DNA of 64,000 nucleotides, from the NCBI RefSeq assembly GCF_040529055.1, contig NZ_CP132342.1:2974001-3038000 (forward strand). Direction: 5' to 3'. The notes beneath the pieces are model-generated. The model ran no database searches, had not been told where the DNA came from, and saw only the letters and a program-made list of their open reading frames with translations. How positions within the stretch are numbered: the first letter of the stretch is position 1; each line of letters begins with the position of its first letter. Made by a program: the position numbers and the translations under genes. This document shows, one piece after another, positions 18,390 to 30,182 of this stretch. The stretch is from Xanthomonas sontii. GTDB lineage: Bacteria; Pseudomonadota; Gammaproteobacteria; Xanthomonadales; Xanthomonadaceae.

Positions 18390-18737
18390 ATGGCCATCCG
18401 TCTCACCCCCGTCGCCCATGCCCGCGTGCAGCGCTTCGTCGCGCAGACGCCTGGCGCGCTGGGCTTGCGTTTTGGCGTGGAGCGCACCGGCTGTTCGGGG
18501 TGGGGCCACGTCACCGACCTGGCGCGCGAGGCGCGTGCGGACGATGCGGTGTTCGAGCAGGATGGCGTGCGCATCTATGTCGATGCCACCAGCCTGCCGC
18601 TGGTGGACGGCACCGAGATCGACTTCGCCAAGCAGGGCCTGGGCGAGACCTTCGTGTTCCGCAATCCGAATGCCACCGCCGAGTGCGGTTGCGGCGAGAG
18701 CTTCACCACCGACGCCGCGCACGCCGGCGCGGCCTGA
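18390..18737 (+). CDS. IscA/HesB-family iron-sulfur protein
   Basis: A 115-residue A-type iron-sulfur scaffold or carrier that passes clusters to apoproteins. The three conserved cysteines are present: Cys35 in RTGCSGWGH, and the pair in the C-terminal ECGCGESF. LVDGTEIDFAKQGLGETF is the family's central segment. It has a short C-terminal tail. It is a lone gene, not in an isc or suf operon, with a -10-like TATAAT 30 bases upstream. I cannot separate IscA, ErpA and SufA subtypes from this sequence alone. Confidence 0.88.
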   Translation: MAIRLTPVAHARVQRFVAQTPGALGLRFGVERTGCSGWGHVTDLAREARADDAVFEQDGVRIYVDATSLPLVDGTEIDFAKQGLGETFVFRNPNATAECGCGESFTTDAAHAGAA

Positions 18738-18807
18738 GCGTCGCCGCTGCGGCGGCGCGGCCTCCTTGTGGAGGACGCGGGGCAGGGCGGCCCGGTTGTC
18801 GCAGTAA

Positions 18808-19033
18808 GTGCCTGAGTTCCTCCATCACCCCAACGCATAAGCGCTGTGCTTCGCGCAGGAACACGGCGTCTGCGACGGCTGCGGCGAAACCCGCGCATGG
18901 CGCTACCAGGGGGGCGTTCTACTGCGCCGGCGACGCCCCGCAGTCTCTGTGTCCCTGGTGTATTGCGACGGTCGCGTGCGTGTTCCGTTGCCTGCAGTGC
19001 GGCCAGCATCGCCTGCATGTGGCTATGGGTTGA
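18808..19033 (+). pseudogene. Decayed CbrC (UPF0167) gene
   Basis: Three stretches match the CbrC/UPF0167 family in order. VPEFLHHPNA (18808-18837) is followed by an in-frame TAA at 18838, and GVCDGCGETRAWRYQG continues in the same frame. After a six-G run at 18909-18914 the match shifts by one base to GAFYCAGDAPQSLCPWCIAT and then VFRCLQCGQHRLHVAMG, ending at TGA 19031-19033. Family members are near 180-195 residues; only about 75 codons remain, because the region between CPWCIA and FRCLQCG is missing. So there is a stop, a frameshift and a large internal deletion. Matches are to my memory of the family, not a search. Confidence 0.75.
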
Positions 19034-19103
19034 TCCAAGTCGTTGATTCGATTGGTTTCGTGCGCTGCGGTGGCGTCCCTGTCCGGCGCCGCGGACGGCT
19101 GGC

Positions 19104-19133
19104 TTGTCGGTGACCGGGCATCTCGGTCATAAT
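19104..19133 (+). promoter_or_regulatory. Promoter of the rpsF-rpsR operon
   Basis: TTGTCG (19104-19109) and CATAAT (19128-19133) are separated by 18 bases, a good sigma-70 arrangement. The implied start near 19140 gives a leader of about 90 bases before rpsF. Confidence 0.6.
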
Positions 19134-19139
19134 GTGCGG

Positions 19140-19231
19140 CTTCCTGCCTTCCCGGCAGGAGTCCTTGCCCCACCGCCGTCGCACCGCGGGGGGCTGTCCG
19201 GCCGCAAGGCCACATCCGAAAGGTAAACACC
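19140..19231 (+). promoter_or_regulatory. rpsF 5' leader, candidate S6:S18 autoregulatory RNA
   Basis: The leader contains a GGCC-GCAA-GGCC tetraloop hairpin (19200-19211), followed by ACATCCGAAAGG just before the start codon, and an upstream CACCG/CGGGG region able to pair. Known S6:S18 leaders use a conserved CCG in a bulge next to a stem. The CCG occurrences here are suggestive, but I could not fold the RNA, so this is tentative. Confidence 0.3.
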
Positions 19232-19666
19232 ATGAGTCGTCATTACGAAATCGTGTTCCTGGTCCACCCGGATCAGAGCGAGCAGGTCCCGGCCATGATC
19301 GAGCGCTACAAGTCGCTGGTCGAGAACGGCAAGGGCACCATCCACCGTCTGGAAGACTGGGGCCGTCGCCAGCTGGCGTACCCGATCCAGAACCTGGTGA
19401 AGGCCCACTACGTCATGCTGAACATCGAAGTGGACCAGGCCGTGCTGAGCGAACTGGTCGAGAGCTTCCGCTTCAACGACGCCGTGCTGCGCCACCTGGT
19501 GATCAAGCGCGACGGTGCCGACACCGAGCAGTCGCTGATCATGAAGAGCAAGGACGAGAAGGCCGACAAGCCCGAGCGCGGTGAGCGCCGTCGTCGCGAC
19601 GACGAAGAGGGCGATGCGCCCGCCGCCGCCACCGAAACCGACGGCGACGCCGCCGAAGCCGCCTAA
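19232..19666 (+). CDS. rpsF: 30S ribosomal protein S6
   Basis: A 144-residue protein with the S6 core [20 protein letters not shown] and [20 protein letters not shown]. It is followed by a charged C-terminal tail ([10 protein letters not shown] and an Ala/Thr/Asp-rich end) longer than in many bacteria; RimK-type glutamate addition acts on such tails in some species. It is the first gene of the operon, 11 bases before rpsR. The usual priB gene between rpsF and rpsR is absent, as is common in xanthomonads. Confidence 0.98.
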   Translation: MSRHYEIVFLVHPDQSEQVPAMIERYKSLVENGKGTIHRLEDWGRRQLAYPIQNLVKAHYVMLNIEVDQAVLSELVESFRFNDAVLRHLVIKRDGADTEQSLIMKSKDEKADKPERGERRRRDDEEGDAPAAATETDGDAAEAA

Positions 19667-19677
19667 GGAGCACGCTC

Positions 19678-19908
19678 ATGTCCAAGTTCTTCCGTCGTCG
19701 CAAGTTCTGCAAGTTCACCGCCGAGGGCGTCAAGGAGATCGACTACAAGGATCTCAACACCCTGCGCCAGTACCTCACCGAGAACGGCAAGATCGTGCCG
19801 AGCCGCGTGACCGGCACCAAGTCCAAGTATCAGCGTCAGCTGGCCACGGCGGTCAAGCGCGCGCGTTTCCTGGCGCTGATCCCGTACACGGACAACCACG
19901 ACGTTTAA
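19678..19908 (+). CDS. rpsR: 30S ribosomal protein S18
   Basis: A 76-residue small-subunit protein that pairs with S6 on 16S r[23 protein letters not shown] and the [20 protein letters not shown] core are standard. It follows rpsF by 11 bases and is separated from rplI by 191 bases that contain a stem-loop and repeat sequence. Confidence 0.98.
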   Translation: MSKFFRRRKFCKFTAEGVKEIDYKDLNTLRQYLTENGKIVPSRVTGTKSKYQRQLATAVKRARFLALIPYTDNHDV

Positions 19909-19933
19909 TTCCGGGTTTCCCGGAGCGATACGG

Positions 19934-19953
19934 CCCGCACCCTCCGGTGCGGG
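19934..19953. other. Perfect 8-bp stem-loop after rpsR
   Basis: CCCGCACC (19934-19941) pairs with GGTGCGGG (19946-19953) around a CTCC loop. No T-run follows, so it is more likely an RNA-stabilising or processing hairpin, or a weak attenuator, than a full terminator before rplI. Confidence 0.55.
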
Positions 19954-20002
19954 CATTCAAGCGAAGTCTGGCGATTAGAAAAGTGCGGTGCCGTCGGGCG
20001 CA

Positions 20003-20035
20003 ATCCCGACTCCCCAATCCCGAATCCCGGCTTCT
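20003..20035. repeat. GGGATT-type repeat array (reverse orientation)
   Basis: The stretch has ATCCCGA, CTCCCCA, ATCCCGA and ATCCCGG units in tandem. It belongs to the same dispersed array family as those at 25.2, 26.8, 27.1, 53.1 and 59.6 kb. Confidence 0.6.
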
Positions 20036-20099
20036 CCTATTCGGACAGCACCCGTTGCGCCGGCCGCGTGCCGACGCTAACGAATAACGGAGCAAGACC

Positions 20100-20549
20100 A
20101 TGCAACTGATTCTTCTGCAGAAAGTGACCAACCTGGGCGGCCTCGGCGACAAGGTCGACGTCAAGCCGGGCTACGGCCGCAACTACCTGGTGCCGCAGGG
20201 CAAGGCCGTGCCGGCCACCGCCGCCAACATCGCCGAGTTCGAGGCCAAGCGCGCCGAGTACGAAGCCAAGGCCAAGTCGATCCACGACGACGCCGAAGCC
20301 CGCGCCGCCAAGCTGGAAGGCGCCAGCGTGACCGTCAAGGCCAACGCGTCGACCGAAGGCAAGCTGTACGGTTCGGTCGGCCCGCGCGACATCGCCGAGG
20401 CCTTCACCGCCGCCGGCATGCCGCTGGAGAAGGGCGAAGTGGTGCTGGGCGAAGGCGCGTTCCGCAACATCGGCGAGTACGAAGTGCTGGTGCGCCTGCA
20501 CGCCGACGTGGAAACCACGGTCAAGGTCGTGGTCGAAGCCGACGCCTGA
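20100..20549 (+). CDS. rplI: 50S ribosomal protein L9
   Basis: A 149-residue two-domain protein of the large subunit. The N-terminal RNA-binding domain [20 protein letters not shown] with [15 protein letters not shown] is followed by the long connecting helix (about 40-80) and the C-terminal domain ending [21 protein letters not shown] precedes the ATG. It sits 191 bases after rpsR and is closed by a strong terminator. Confidence 0.98.
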   Translation: MQLILLQKVTNLGGLGDKVDVKPGYGRNYLVPQGKAVPATAANIAEFEAKRAEYEAKAKSIHDDAEARAAKLEGASVTVKANASTEGKLYGSVGPRDIAEAFTAAGMPLEKGEVVLGEGAFRNIGEYEVLVRLHADVETTVKVVVEADA

Positions 20550-20569
20550 TCCTTGCGTCATCGCTGTAC

Positions 20570-20604
20570 CGACACGGGCACCGCAAGGTGCCCGTGTCGT
20601 TTTT
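20570..20604 (+). terminator. Rho-independent terminator of the rpsF-rplI unit
   Basis: A perfect 13-bp stem (CGACACGGGCACC, 20570-20582, with its complement 20587-20599) closes a GCAA tetraloop and is followed by five T residues. It lies 21 bases after the rplI stop. Confidence 0.92.
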
Positions 20605-20741
20605 GCCGACCGGCGCCGCCCTCGGCGGGCCATGCAGCCCTGGCCGGGCGCGGCCGGCGCAAGACCCGCCGGCTGCGAGTGCGACCGCCGTCGCATCACC
20701 GCCGCCCGGCGCAGGCCGCCCCAGCCTCGCGCGGGGGCCGC

Positions 20742-20747
20742 TATACT
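20742..20747 (+). promoter_or_regulatory. Candidate -10 box upstream of smc
   Basis: TATACT stands alone in GC-rich sequence 133 bases before the smc ATG. No clear -35 is visible at the right distance. The rest of 20605-20880 shows no gene. If used, it leaves a leader of about 125 bases of unknown content. Confidence 0.35.
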
Positions 20748-20880
20748 CAGCGACTCGTGTCCGATGTCGGCCCGGCGGTGTAGCCGCATCAATGGGTTGG
20801 AAGCAGGACCTCACCTGGATCTTCATTAGCGGCAGCGCAGCTCGGAATGCCGGCGGCGTCTGCCATGGATTGCCTGCACC

Positions 20881-23800
20881 ATGCGCCTGTCGACCATCAA
20901 GCTGTCCGGCTTCAAGTCCTTCGTCGATCCGACCACGCTGCACCTGCCGACCAACATGACCGGCATCGTCGGTCCGAACGGCTGCGGCAAGTCGAACATC
21001 ATCGACGCGGTGCGCTGGGTGATGGGCGAAAGCTCGGCCAGCCGGCTGCGCGGCGATTCGCTGACGGACGTGATCTTCTCCGGCTCGTCGGCGCGCAAGC
21101 CGGTGTCGCAGGCCACGGTGGAGCTGATCTTCGACAACACCGACCACACCATCGCCGGCGAGTACGCCTCGTTCAACGAGATCTCGGTCAAGCGCCAGGT
21201 CAGCCGCGACGGCAGCAGCAGCTACTACCTCAACGGCACCAAGTGCCGGCGCCGCGACATCACCGATCTGTTCCTGGGCACCGGCCTGGGCCCGCGCAGC
21301 TACTCGATCATCGAGCAGGGCATGATCAGCCAGATCATCGAGGCGCGCCCGGAAGACCTGCGCGTGTACCTGGAGGAGGCCGCCGGCATCTCCAAGTACA
21401 AGGAGCGGCGCAAGGAGACCGAGACCCGCATCCGCCACACCCGCGAGAACCTGGAGCGCCTGGGCGACCTGCGCGAGGAGATCGGCAAACAGCTCGAGCA
21501 CCTCAAGCGGCAGGCGCGCCAGGCCGAGCAGTACCAGGCGCTGCAGGAAGAGCGGCGGATCAAGGATGCGCAGTGGAAGGCGCTGGAGTACCGCGGCCTG
21601 GACGGGCGCCTGCAGGGCCTGCGCGAGGCGCTGGGCCAGGAAGAGACCCGCCTGCAGCAGCTGATCGCCGAGCAGCGCGATGCCGAGGCGCGCATCGAGA
21701 CCGGCCGCGTGCGTCGCGAGGAGGCCGCCGAGGCGCTCAGCACCGCGCAGGCCGAGGTCTACAAGGTCGGCAGCACCCTGGCCCGGATCGAGCAGCAGAT
21801 CCAGCACCAGCGCGACCTGTCGCAGCGCCTGCACAAGGCGCGCGACGAGACGCAGACGGCGCTGGCCGAACTCGGCCAGCACATCGGCACCGACGAGGCC
21901 AAGCTGGCGCTGCTGCGCGAATCGGTGGACGTGGCCGGCCCGCAGCTGGAGCAGCTGCAGGAAGACAACGAATACAAGCAGGAAGCGCTGCGCGAGGCCG
22001 AGGCGCGCCTGGCCGACTGGCAGCAGCGCTGGGAATCGCACCAGCGCAACACCGCCGAAGCCTCGCGTGCCGGCGAAGTGGAGCGCACCCGCGTCGATTA
22101 CCTGGACCGGCAGTCGCTGGAGGCCGAGCGCCGCCGCGAGGCGCTGCTGGCCGAGCGCGCCGGGCTGGACCTGGACGCGCTGGCCGAGGCGTTCGCGCAA
22201 CTGGAACTGCAGCACGAGACCCAGCGCGCCGCGCTGGACGGGCTGACCGAGCAGGTCGAGGCGCGCAAGCAGGCGGTGGCGGCGCTGCAGGACCAGCAGC
22301 GCAGCGCGCAGGCCGAACTGGCCGACGTGCGCAAGCAGGCGCAGGCCGCGCGCGGCCGGCTGTCGTCGCTGGAAACCCTGCAGCAGGCCGCACTCGGCCA
22401 GGAGCAGGGCGCGGCGGTGGCCTGGCTGCAGGCGCGCGGGCTGGATTCGGCGGCGCGCGTCGGCGAACGGCTCAACGTCGAGAGCGGCTGGGAGAACGCG
22501 GTCGAAGGCGCGCTCGGGCAGTTGATCGAAGGCGTGTTGGTCGAGGCGCCGGAACAACTGGTCGACGCCCTTGGCGAACTCGGCGAAGGCCGCATCGCCC
22601 TGGTCAGCGGCGCGGAGGCGGCCGAGACCTTCGCGCCGACCTCGCTGGCGGCCAAGGTGCAGGGGCCGATCGCGATCCGTCGGCTGTTGGCGCGGCTGCA
22701 CGCGGCCGAGGATTTGAGTGCGGCGCGCGCGCTGCTGCCGCAGCTGGGCGAGGGCGATTCCATCGTCACCCGCGACGGCGCGCGCCTGGGCCAGGGCTGG
22801 CTGCGCGTGTCGCGGTCCGGCGCGGCCAAGCAGGGCGCACTGCTGCGCGAGCGCGAGATCCAGAGCCTGCGCGGCCAGATCGAGACGCTGCAGGAGCGCG
22901 AGGCCGATCTCGAACACCGCCTCGGCGAGATGCGCGCCCAGTTGCTGGCCGGCGAGCAGCAGCGCGAGGACGCGCAGCGCCAGCTGTACCAGGCGCACCG
23001 CAGCGCCTCCGAACTGGCCGGACAGTTGCAGAGCCAGCAAGGCAAGGTCGACGCCGCGCGCACCCGCATCGAACGCATCGAGCTGGAGGTCGCGCAGCTG
23101 CTGGAAACCCTGGACAGCAGCCGCGAGCAAGCGCGCGAGGCACGCTCCAAGCTGGAGGACGCGGTCACCAGCATGGGCGACCTGGAATCGGTGCGGCACG
23201 CGCTGGAAAGCGAGCGCCGCCAACTCACCGAGGCGCGCGACCTGGCCCGCGACGCCGCGCGGCGGGTGCGCGAGGCCTCGCACGCCCTGGCCCTGACCCT
23301 GGAGTCGCAGCGCACCCAGATCGCCTCGCTGAGCCAGGCGCTGGAGCGGATGGGCAACCAGCGCGGGCAACTGGACGCGCGCCTGGGCGAACTCAGCGCG
23401 CAGTTGAACGAGGGCGACTCGCCGGTGCTGGCGCTGGAGGCCGAACACCAGGCCGCGCTGAGCGAGCGCGTGCGCACCGACCGCGCGCTCGGCGAGGCGC
23501 GCGCGCTGCTGGATGGCATCGACAATGAATTGCGCGCGCTGGAGCAGACCCGCCAGCAGCGCGACGAACAGGCGCTGGCGCAGCGCGAACGCATCGCCCA
23601 GCGCCGGCTCGACCAGCAGGCGCTGGTGCTCAGCGCCGAGCAGCTGTCGGCGGCGGTGGTCAAGGCCGGCTTCGTGCTCGAGGACGTGATCAACGGCCTG
23701 CCCGAACATGCCGACCCCGTCGAGTGGGAGCAGGCGGTGCAGCAGATCGATGGACGCATGCGCCGGCTGGAACCGGTCAACCTGGCGGCGATCAGCGAGT

Positions 23801-24384
23801 ACGGCGAGGCCGCGCAGCGCGCCGAGTACCTGGAAGCGCAGGACGTCGACCTGAACACCGCGCTGGAGACCCTGGAAGACGCCATCCGCAAGATCGACCG
23901 CGAGACCCGCGGCCGCTTCAAGGACACCTTCGACCGGGTCAACTCCGGCGTGCAGGCGCTGTATCCGCGTCTGTTCGGCGGCGGCCACGCCTACCTGGAA
24001 CTGACCGGCGAGGACCTGCTGGACACCGGCGTGGCGATCATGGCGCGGCCCCCGGGCAAGCGCGTGTCCAGCATCTCGCTGCTGTCCGGCGGCGAGAAGG
24101 CGATGACTGCGGTTGCCCTGGTGTTCGCGATCTTCCAGCTCAACCCGGCGCCGTTCTGCCTGCTCGACGAGGTGGACGCGCCGCTGGACGAGGCCAACGT
24201 CGGCCGCCTGGCGGCGATGGTCAAGGAAATGAGCGAGAAAGTGCAGTTCCTGTTCGTCAGCCACAACAAGGCGACGATGGAGGCGGCGCATCAGCTCAGC
24301 GGCGTCACCATGCGCGAGCCCGGCGTCAGCCGCCTGGTCAGCGTGGACCTCGAGGAGGCCGCGCGTTTGGCGGGCGCGGCCTGA
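20881..24384 (+). CDS. smc: Chromosome segregation protein SMC
   Basis: A 1167-residue condensin ATPase, normal length. Walker A is GPNGCGKS (31-38). A first coiled coil runs from about 170, the hinge lies near 490-660 (QARGLDSAARVGERLNVESG onwards), and the second coiled coil extends to about 1000. The ABC signature LLSGGEKAMTA lies near 1067 and Walker B FCLLDEVDAPLDEANV near 1094. It organises and separates chromosomes with ScpA/ScpB, which are not in this window. There is no clear Shine-Dalgarno before the ATG. zipA follows after 114 bases. Confidence 0.97.
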   Translation: MRLSTIKLSGFKSFVDPTTLHLPTNMTGIVGPNGCGKSNIIDAVRWVMGESSASRLRGDSLTDVIFSGSSARKPVSQATVELIFDNTDHTIAGEYASFNEISVKRQVSRDGSSSYYLNGTKCRRRDITDLFLGTGLGPRSYSIIEQGMISQIIEARPEDLRVYLEEAAGISKYKERRKETETRIRHTRENLERLGDLREEIGKQLEHLKRQARQAEQYQALQEERRIKDAQWKALEYRGLDGRLQGLREALGQEETRLQQLIAEQRDAEARIETGRVRREEAAEALSTAQAEVYKVGSTLARIEQQIQHQRDLSQRLHKARDETQTALAELGQHIGTDEAKLALLRESVDVAGPQLEQLQEDNEYKQEALREAEARLADWQQRWESHQRNTAEASRAGEVERTRVDYLDRQSLEAERRREALLAERAGLDLDALAEAFAQLELQHETQRAALDGLTEQVEARKQAVAALQDQQRSAQAELADVRKQAQAARGRLSSLETLQQAALGQEQGAAVAWLQARGLDSAARVGERLNVESGWENAVEGALGQLIEGVLVEAPEQLVDALGELGEGRIALVSGAEAAETFAPTSLAAKVQGPIAIRRLLARLHAAEDLSAARALLPQLGEGDSIVTRDGARLGQGWLRVSRSGAAKQGALLREREIQSLRGQIETLQEREADLEHRLGEMRAQLLAGEQQREDAQRQLYQAHRSASELAGQLQSQQGKVDAARTRIERIELEVAQLLETLDSSREQAREARSKLEDAVTSMGDLESVRHALESERRQLTEARDLARDAARRVREASHALALTLESQRTQIASLSQALERMGNQRGQLDARLGELSAQLNEGDSPVLALEAEHQAALSERVRTDRALGEARALLDGIDNELRALEQTRQQRDEQALAQRERIAQRRLDQQALVLSAEQLSAAVVKAGFVLEDVINGLPEHADPVEWEQAVQQIDGRMRRLEPVNLAAISEYGEAAQRAEYLEAQDVDLNTALETLEDAIRKIDRETRGRFKDTFDRVNSGVQALYPRLFGGGHAYLELTGEDLLDTGVAIMARPPGKRVSSISLLSGGEKAMTAVALVFAIFQLNPAPFCLLDEVDAPLDEANVGRLAAMVKEMSEKVQFLFVSHNKATMEAAHQLSGVTMREPGVSRLVSVDLEEAARLAGAA

Positions 24385-24498
24385 CGTGACATGCTAAAGG
24401 ACGTGATGTGCGTCGAGGCTTGGTTCCCGCGTTGGCGGACCCGGTGCGCACCCAGCAGTTATTTTCCCCCTGTGTACCCTTGCCGGAGTAACCCCTGA

Positions 24499-25236
24499 AT
24501 GTCCGACATGGCAATGCTACGCATCGGCATCCTCGCCGCCGGCTTGCTGTTGATTGCGGCGATCTTCCTGTTCGGCCGCCCGAAGAAACCGAGCCAGGGC
24601 CGGCGCGTGGAGCCGGCCGATCCGGCCGCGCCGCGCCGCGAACCCTCGCTGGGCGACGCCGCCCCGGCCGCCGGCGACGACGCGCTGGCCGCGCCCGGCG
24701 CGGACGGCGAAGCGCACCAGCCCGACTTGGGCCTGCCTGCGGCAGAGGCGCCCGGCGCCGACCTCGGCAAGCGGCCGAGCCAGGATTTCGACAAGATCGT
24801 CTCGCTGTATGTCGCCGCCCGCGCCGGGCAGGTGCTGCGCGGCGAGGACATCGTGGTGGCCGCGGAGAAGACCGGCCTGACCTTCGGCCACATGAACGTG
24901 TTCCACCGCCTGGTGGAAGGGCATCCCGAGCGCGGCCCGATCTTCAGCATGGCCAGCATCATGAAGCCGGGCAGCTTCGACATGGCGCACATCCGCGAGA
25001 TGGAGACCCCGGCGATCGCCTTCTTCCTGACCCTGCCGGCGCCGCTGACCGCGCTCGACGCCTGGGAGAAGATGCTGCCGACCGTGCAGCGCATGGGCGA
25101 ACTGCTCGACGGCGTGGTCCTGGACGATAGCCGCAACGCCCTCGGACGCCAGCGCATCGCCCACATCCGCGACGACCTGCGCGCCTACGACCGCCAGCAC
25201 CAGGCACCGCCATTGACGAAGGCGCCGCGCTGGTAG
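24499..25236 (+). CDS. zipA: Cell division protein ZipA
   Basis: A 245-residue division protein with an N-terminal membrane anchor at about residues 6-25 (MLRIGILAAGLLLIAAIFLF). A Pro/Ala/Glu-rich linker runs to about 90. The C-terminal FtsZ-binding domain has IVSLYVAARAGQVLRGEDIV, GLTFGHMNVFHRL and FSMASIMKPGSFD. It tethers FtsZ to the inner membrane at the septum. The order smc, zipA, then ligA is the usual one in this lineage, here interrupted by a minus-strand gene and repeats. The linker is shorter than in E. coli ZipA. Confidence 0.95.
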   Translation: MSDMAMLRIGILAAGLLLIAAIFLFGRPKKPSQGRRVEPADPAAPRREPSLGDAAPAAGDDALAAPGADGEAHQPDLGLPAAEAPGADLGKRPSQDFDKIVSLYVAARAGQVLRGEDIVVAAEKTGLTFGHMNVFHRLVEGHPERGPIFSMASIMKPGSFDMAHIREMETPAIAFFLTLPAPLTALDAWEKMLPTVQRMGELLDGVVLDDSRNALGRQRIAHIRDDLRAYDRQHQAPPLTKAPRW

Positions 25237-25242
25237 CTTGGT

Positions 25243-25280
25243 GCTGGGAATGGGGAAACGGGAATGGGGAATCGTAAAAG
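25243..25280. repeat. GGGAAT repeat array, left arm
   Basis: The array has GGGAATGGGGAAACGGGAAT-type units and ends with the sequence ATCGTAAAAG. It is inverted relative to the array at 25519-25560, at the other end of this convergent intergenic gap. Confidence 0.65.
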
Positions 25281-25307
25281 CGTATCCCCGCCTCTGACCC
25301 CCCGCGC

Positions 25308-25361
25308 TCTTCCCTTCTCCCTTCGGGAGAAGGTGCCCCCGAAGGGGGCGGATGAGGGTAC
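25308..25361. repeat. Partial copy of the 97-bp palindromic element
   Basis: The right half of the MITE-like element, with the CTTCGGGAGAAGG hairpin, and ending in the terminal repeat TGAGGGTAC (25353-25361). The left half is missing. Confidence 0.65.
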
Positions 25362-25518
25362 GACCGCCGCCGAACGCCAGAACCCCTGGCTTTGACTCTT
25401 GCGTACCCTTATCCCGACTCTCCAAGCCTGGCGCACTGACGCCAGGCTAGTGAACCGTGGACCTGTAATGGGAAGGCCAGGGCAAGCCTCTCCACGCCTC
25501 AGCCGCAAGGCAACCCGC

Positions 25519-25560
25519 TTTTACGATTCCCGATTCTCCATTCCCCATTCCCGGCCCCCA
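25519..25560. repeat. GGGAAT repeat array, right arm (inverted)
   Basis: CTTTTACGATTCCCG followed by ATTCTCCATTCCCCATTCCC is the reverse complement of the array at 25243-25280. The two arms face each other across about 240 bases, between the ends of the convergent zipA and aminotransferase genes. Confidence 0.65.
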
Positions 25561-25562
25561 AG

Positions 25563-26693
25563 CTACTTGCGCGCCTTAACAAACGCCTCCCGAAACCGCA
25601 GCATCTCCGCTTCGCTGCCGACGGTGACGCGCACCAGCTTCGGCCAGATCGGCCAGCTGCGGCCGACGATCACGCCTTGCTTGGCCATCGCCGCGGCGAA
25701 GGCGGCGCCGTCGCGCTTGACGTCGACCATGAAGCAATTGGCCTGCGACGGCAGGCACTTGTAGCCCTTGCTCTGCAGCCAGGCGATGGTGGCGTCGCGA
25801 ATGCGCGCGTTCTCGGCGCGGCGGGTCGGCACCAGTTGCAGGTCCTGCAGGCTGGCGATGCCGGCGGCCAGCGCAGGCACCGACACCGGATTCTGGCCGA
25901 ACGCGGCCAGCCTGGTCTGCAGCCCCGGCGCGGCCACCGCCAAGCCCAGGCGCAGCCCGGCCATGCCATACAGCTTGGAGAAGGTGCGCAGCACCAGCAG
26001 GTCCTGGCGCTGGCCGATCAGGTCGATCACCGACGGCTCGTCGCTGTAGTGCAGGTAGGCCTCGTCGACCAGCAACACGCTGGACGCAGGCTTGTTGGCC
26101 AGCAGCCATTCGATGTCGGCGCGCTTGGTGATCGAACCAGTCGGGTTGTTCGGATTGCATAGGTAGATCAGGCCGGCATTCGGATCGACGCTGGCCATGG
26201 CCTTGACGTCGTGCGCGCCGTCGGCGCGCAGCGGTACCCGCCGCACCGGTGCGCCATGCGCGGCAGCCACATCGGCCACCGCCTCGAAGGTCGGATCGGC
26301 CACCACCACGCCGGCGCGCGGCGAGGTGAAGGCGCGCGCGGCGCGGGCGAGCGGCTCGCTGGAACCGGGATACGCCGCCACGTGGTCGGCCGGCAGGCGC
26401 TGCTGGCCGACGAAGGCGGCGATCAGCTCGTCCGACAGCTCGAACAGATAGCGCCCGCTACGCGGCAGGATCGCCTGTGCCGCCGCCAGCGCCGCGGGCG
26501 AGGGACCCAGCGGGCATTCGTTGAAGTTCAGGTACACCGTGCCGGTTGCTGGCACTACGCCAGGTGTTGCCGCAGCAGTGTCGGTGGCCTTGCGCCGCGC
26601 CGCCTCGGCGACGGGCGCCAGGCCCACGGCGCCCAGCGCCAAACCGGAGGTAGCCAGGGACAGGAAGGAACGGCGCGAGACCGGTAGCGACAC
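25563..26693 (-). CDS. Tat-exported aminotransferase, HisC-like
   Basis: A 376-residue fold-type I PLP enzyme resembling histidinol-phosphate aminotransferase. The N-terminus has a twin-arginine signal (SRRSFLSLATSGLALGAVGL, residues 6-25, ending AEA). Aminotransferase motifs include NFNECPLGPSP, the IYLCNPNNPTGS stretch, the VDEAYLHY aspartate and the PLP lysine in RTFSKLYGMAGLRLG. Export by Tat implies that it folds with PLP in the cytoplasm and works in the periplasm, unlike biosynthetic HisC. The substrate is unknown. It is flanked on both sides by repeat-filled gaps and faces zipA. Confidence 0.85.
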   Translation of the reverse strand: MSLPVSRRSFLSLATSGLALGAVGLAPVAEAARRKATDTAAATPGVVPATGTVYLNFNECPLGPSPAALAAAQAILPRSGRYLFELSDELIAAFVGQQRLPADHVAAYPGSSEPLARAARAFTSPRAGVVVADPTFEAVADVAAAHGAPVRRVPLRADGAHDVKAMASVDPNAGLIYLCNPNNPTGSITKRADIEWLLANKPASSVLLVDEAYLHYSDEPSVIDLIGQRQDLLVLRTFSKLYGMAGLRLGLAVAAPGLQTRLAAFGQNPVSVPALAAGIASLQDLQLVPTRRAENARIRDATIAWLQSKGYKCLPSQANCFMVDVKRDGAAFAAAMAKQGVIVGRSWPIWPKLVRVTVGSEAEMLRFREAFVKARK

Positions 26694-26759
26694 GTGGCTC
26701 TCCAGAGCGGGCGGGGGAGGTCACGTTAACGAGGTGTTAATGGCGGGGCAAGGGAGTGA

Positions 26760-26850
26760 GGGGCCGGGATTCGGGATTTGGGATTTCAGGAGTGGCTTGA
26801 GGCTGGGATTGGGGATTCGGGATTGGGGATTAGGGATTAGGGATTGGCAA
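26760..26850. repeat. GGGATT repeat array
   Basis: Multiple tandem units of GGGATTCGGGATT and GGGGATTAGGGATT type, with the longest uninterrupted part at 26811-26847. It is in the opposite orientation to the array at 27028-27145 across the same divergent intergenic region. Confidence 0.75.
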
Positions 26851-26888
26851 AAGTCGGGGGTGGTGACGTCGATGGCGCTGCGCGCCCC

Positions 26889-30181
<3,293 letters not shown>

Positions 30182-30182
<1 letters not shown>

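Noticed and set aside
20521..24291. 1256-codon open frame antisense to smc
   Set aside because: It mirrors the smc codons in very GC-rich DNA, has Leu/Arg/Gln-rich low-complexity composition and no family similarity.
26811..26850. CRISPR-like direct repeats
   Set aside because: The units are 7-14 bases in tandem without unique spacers, and no cas genes are present.
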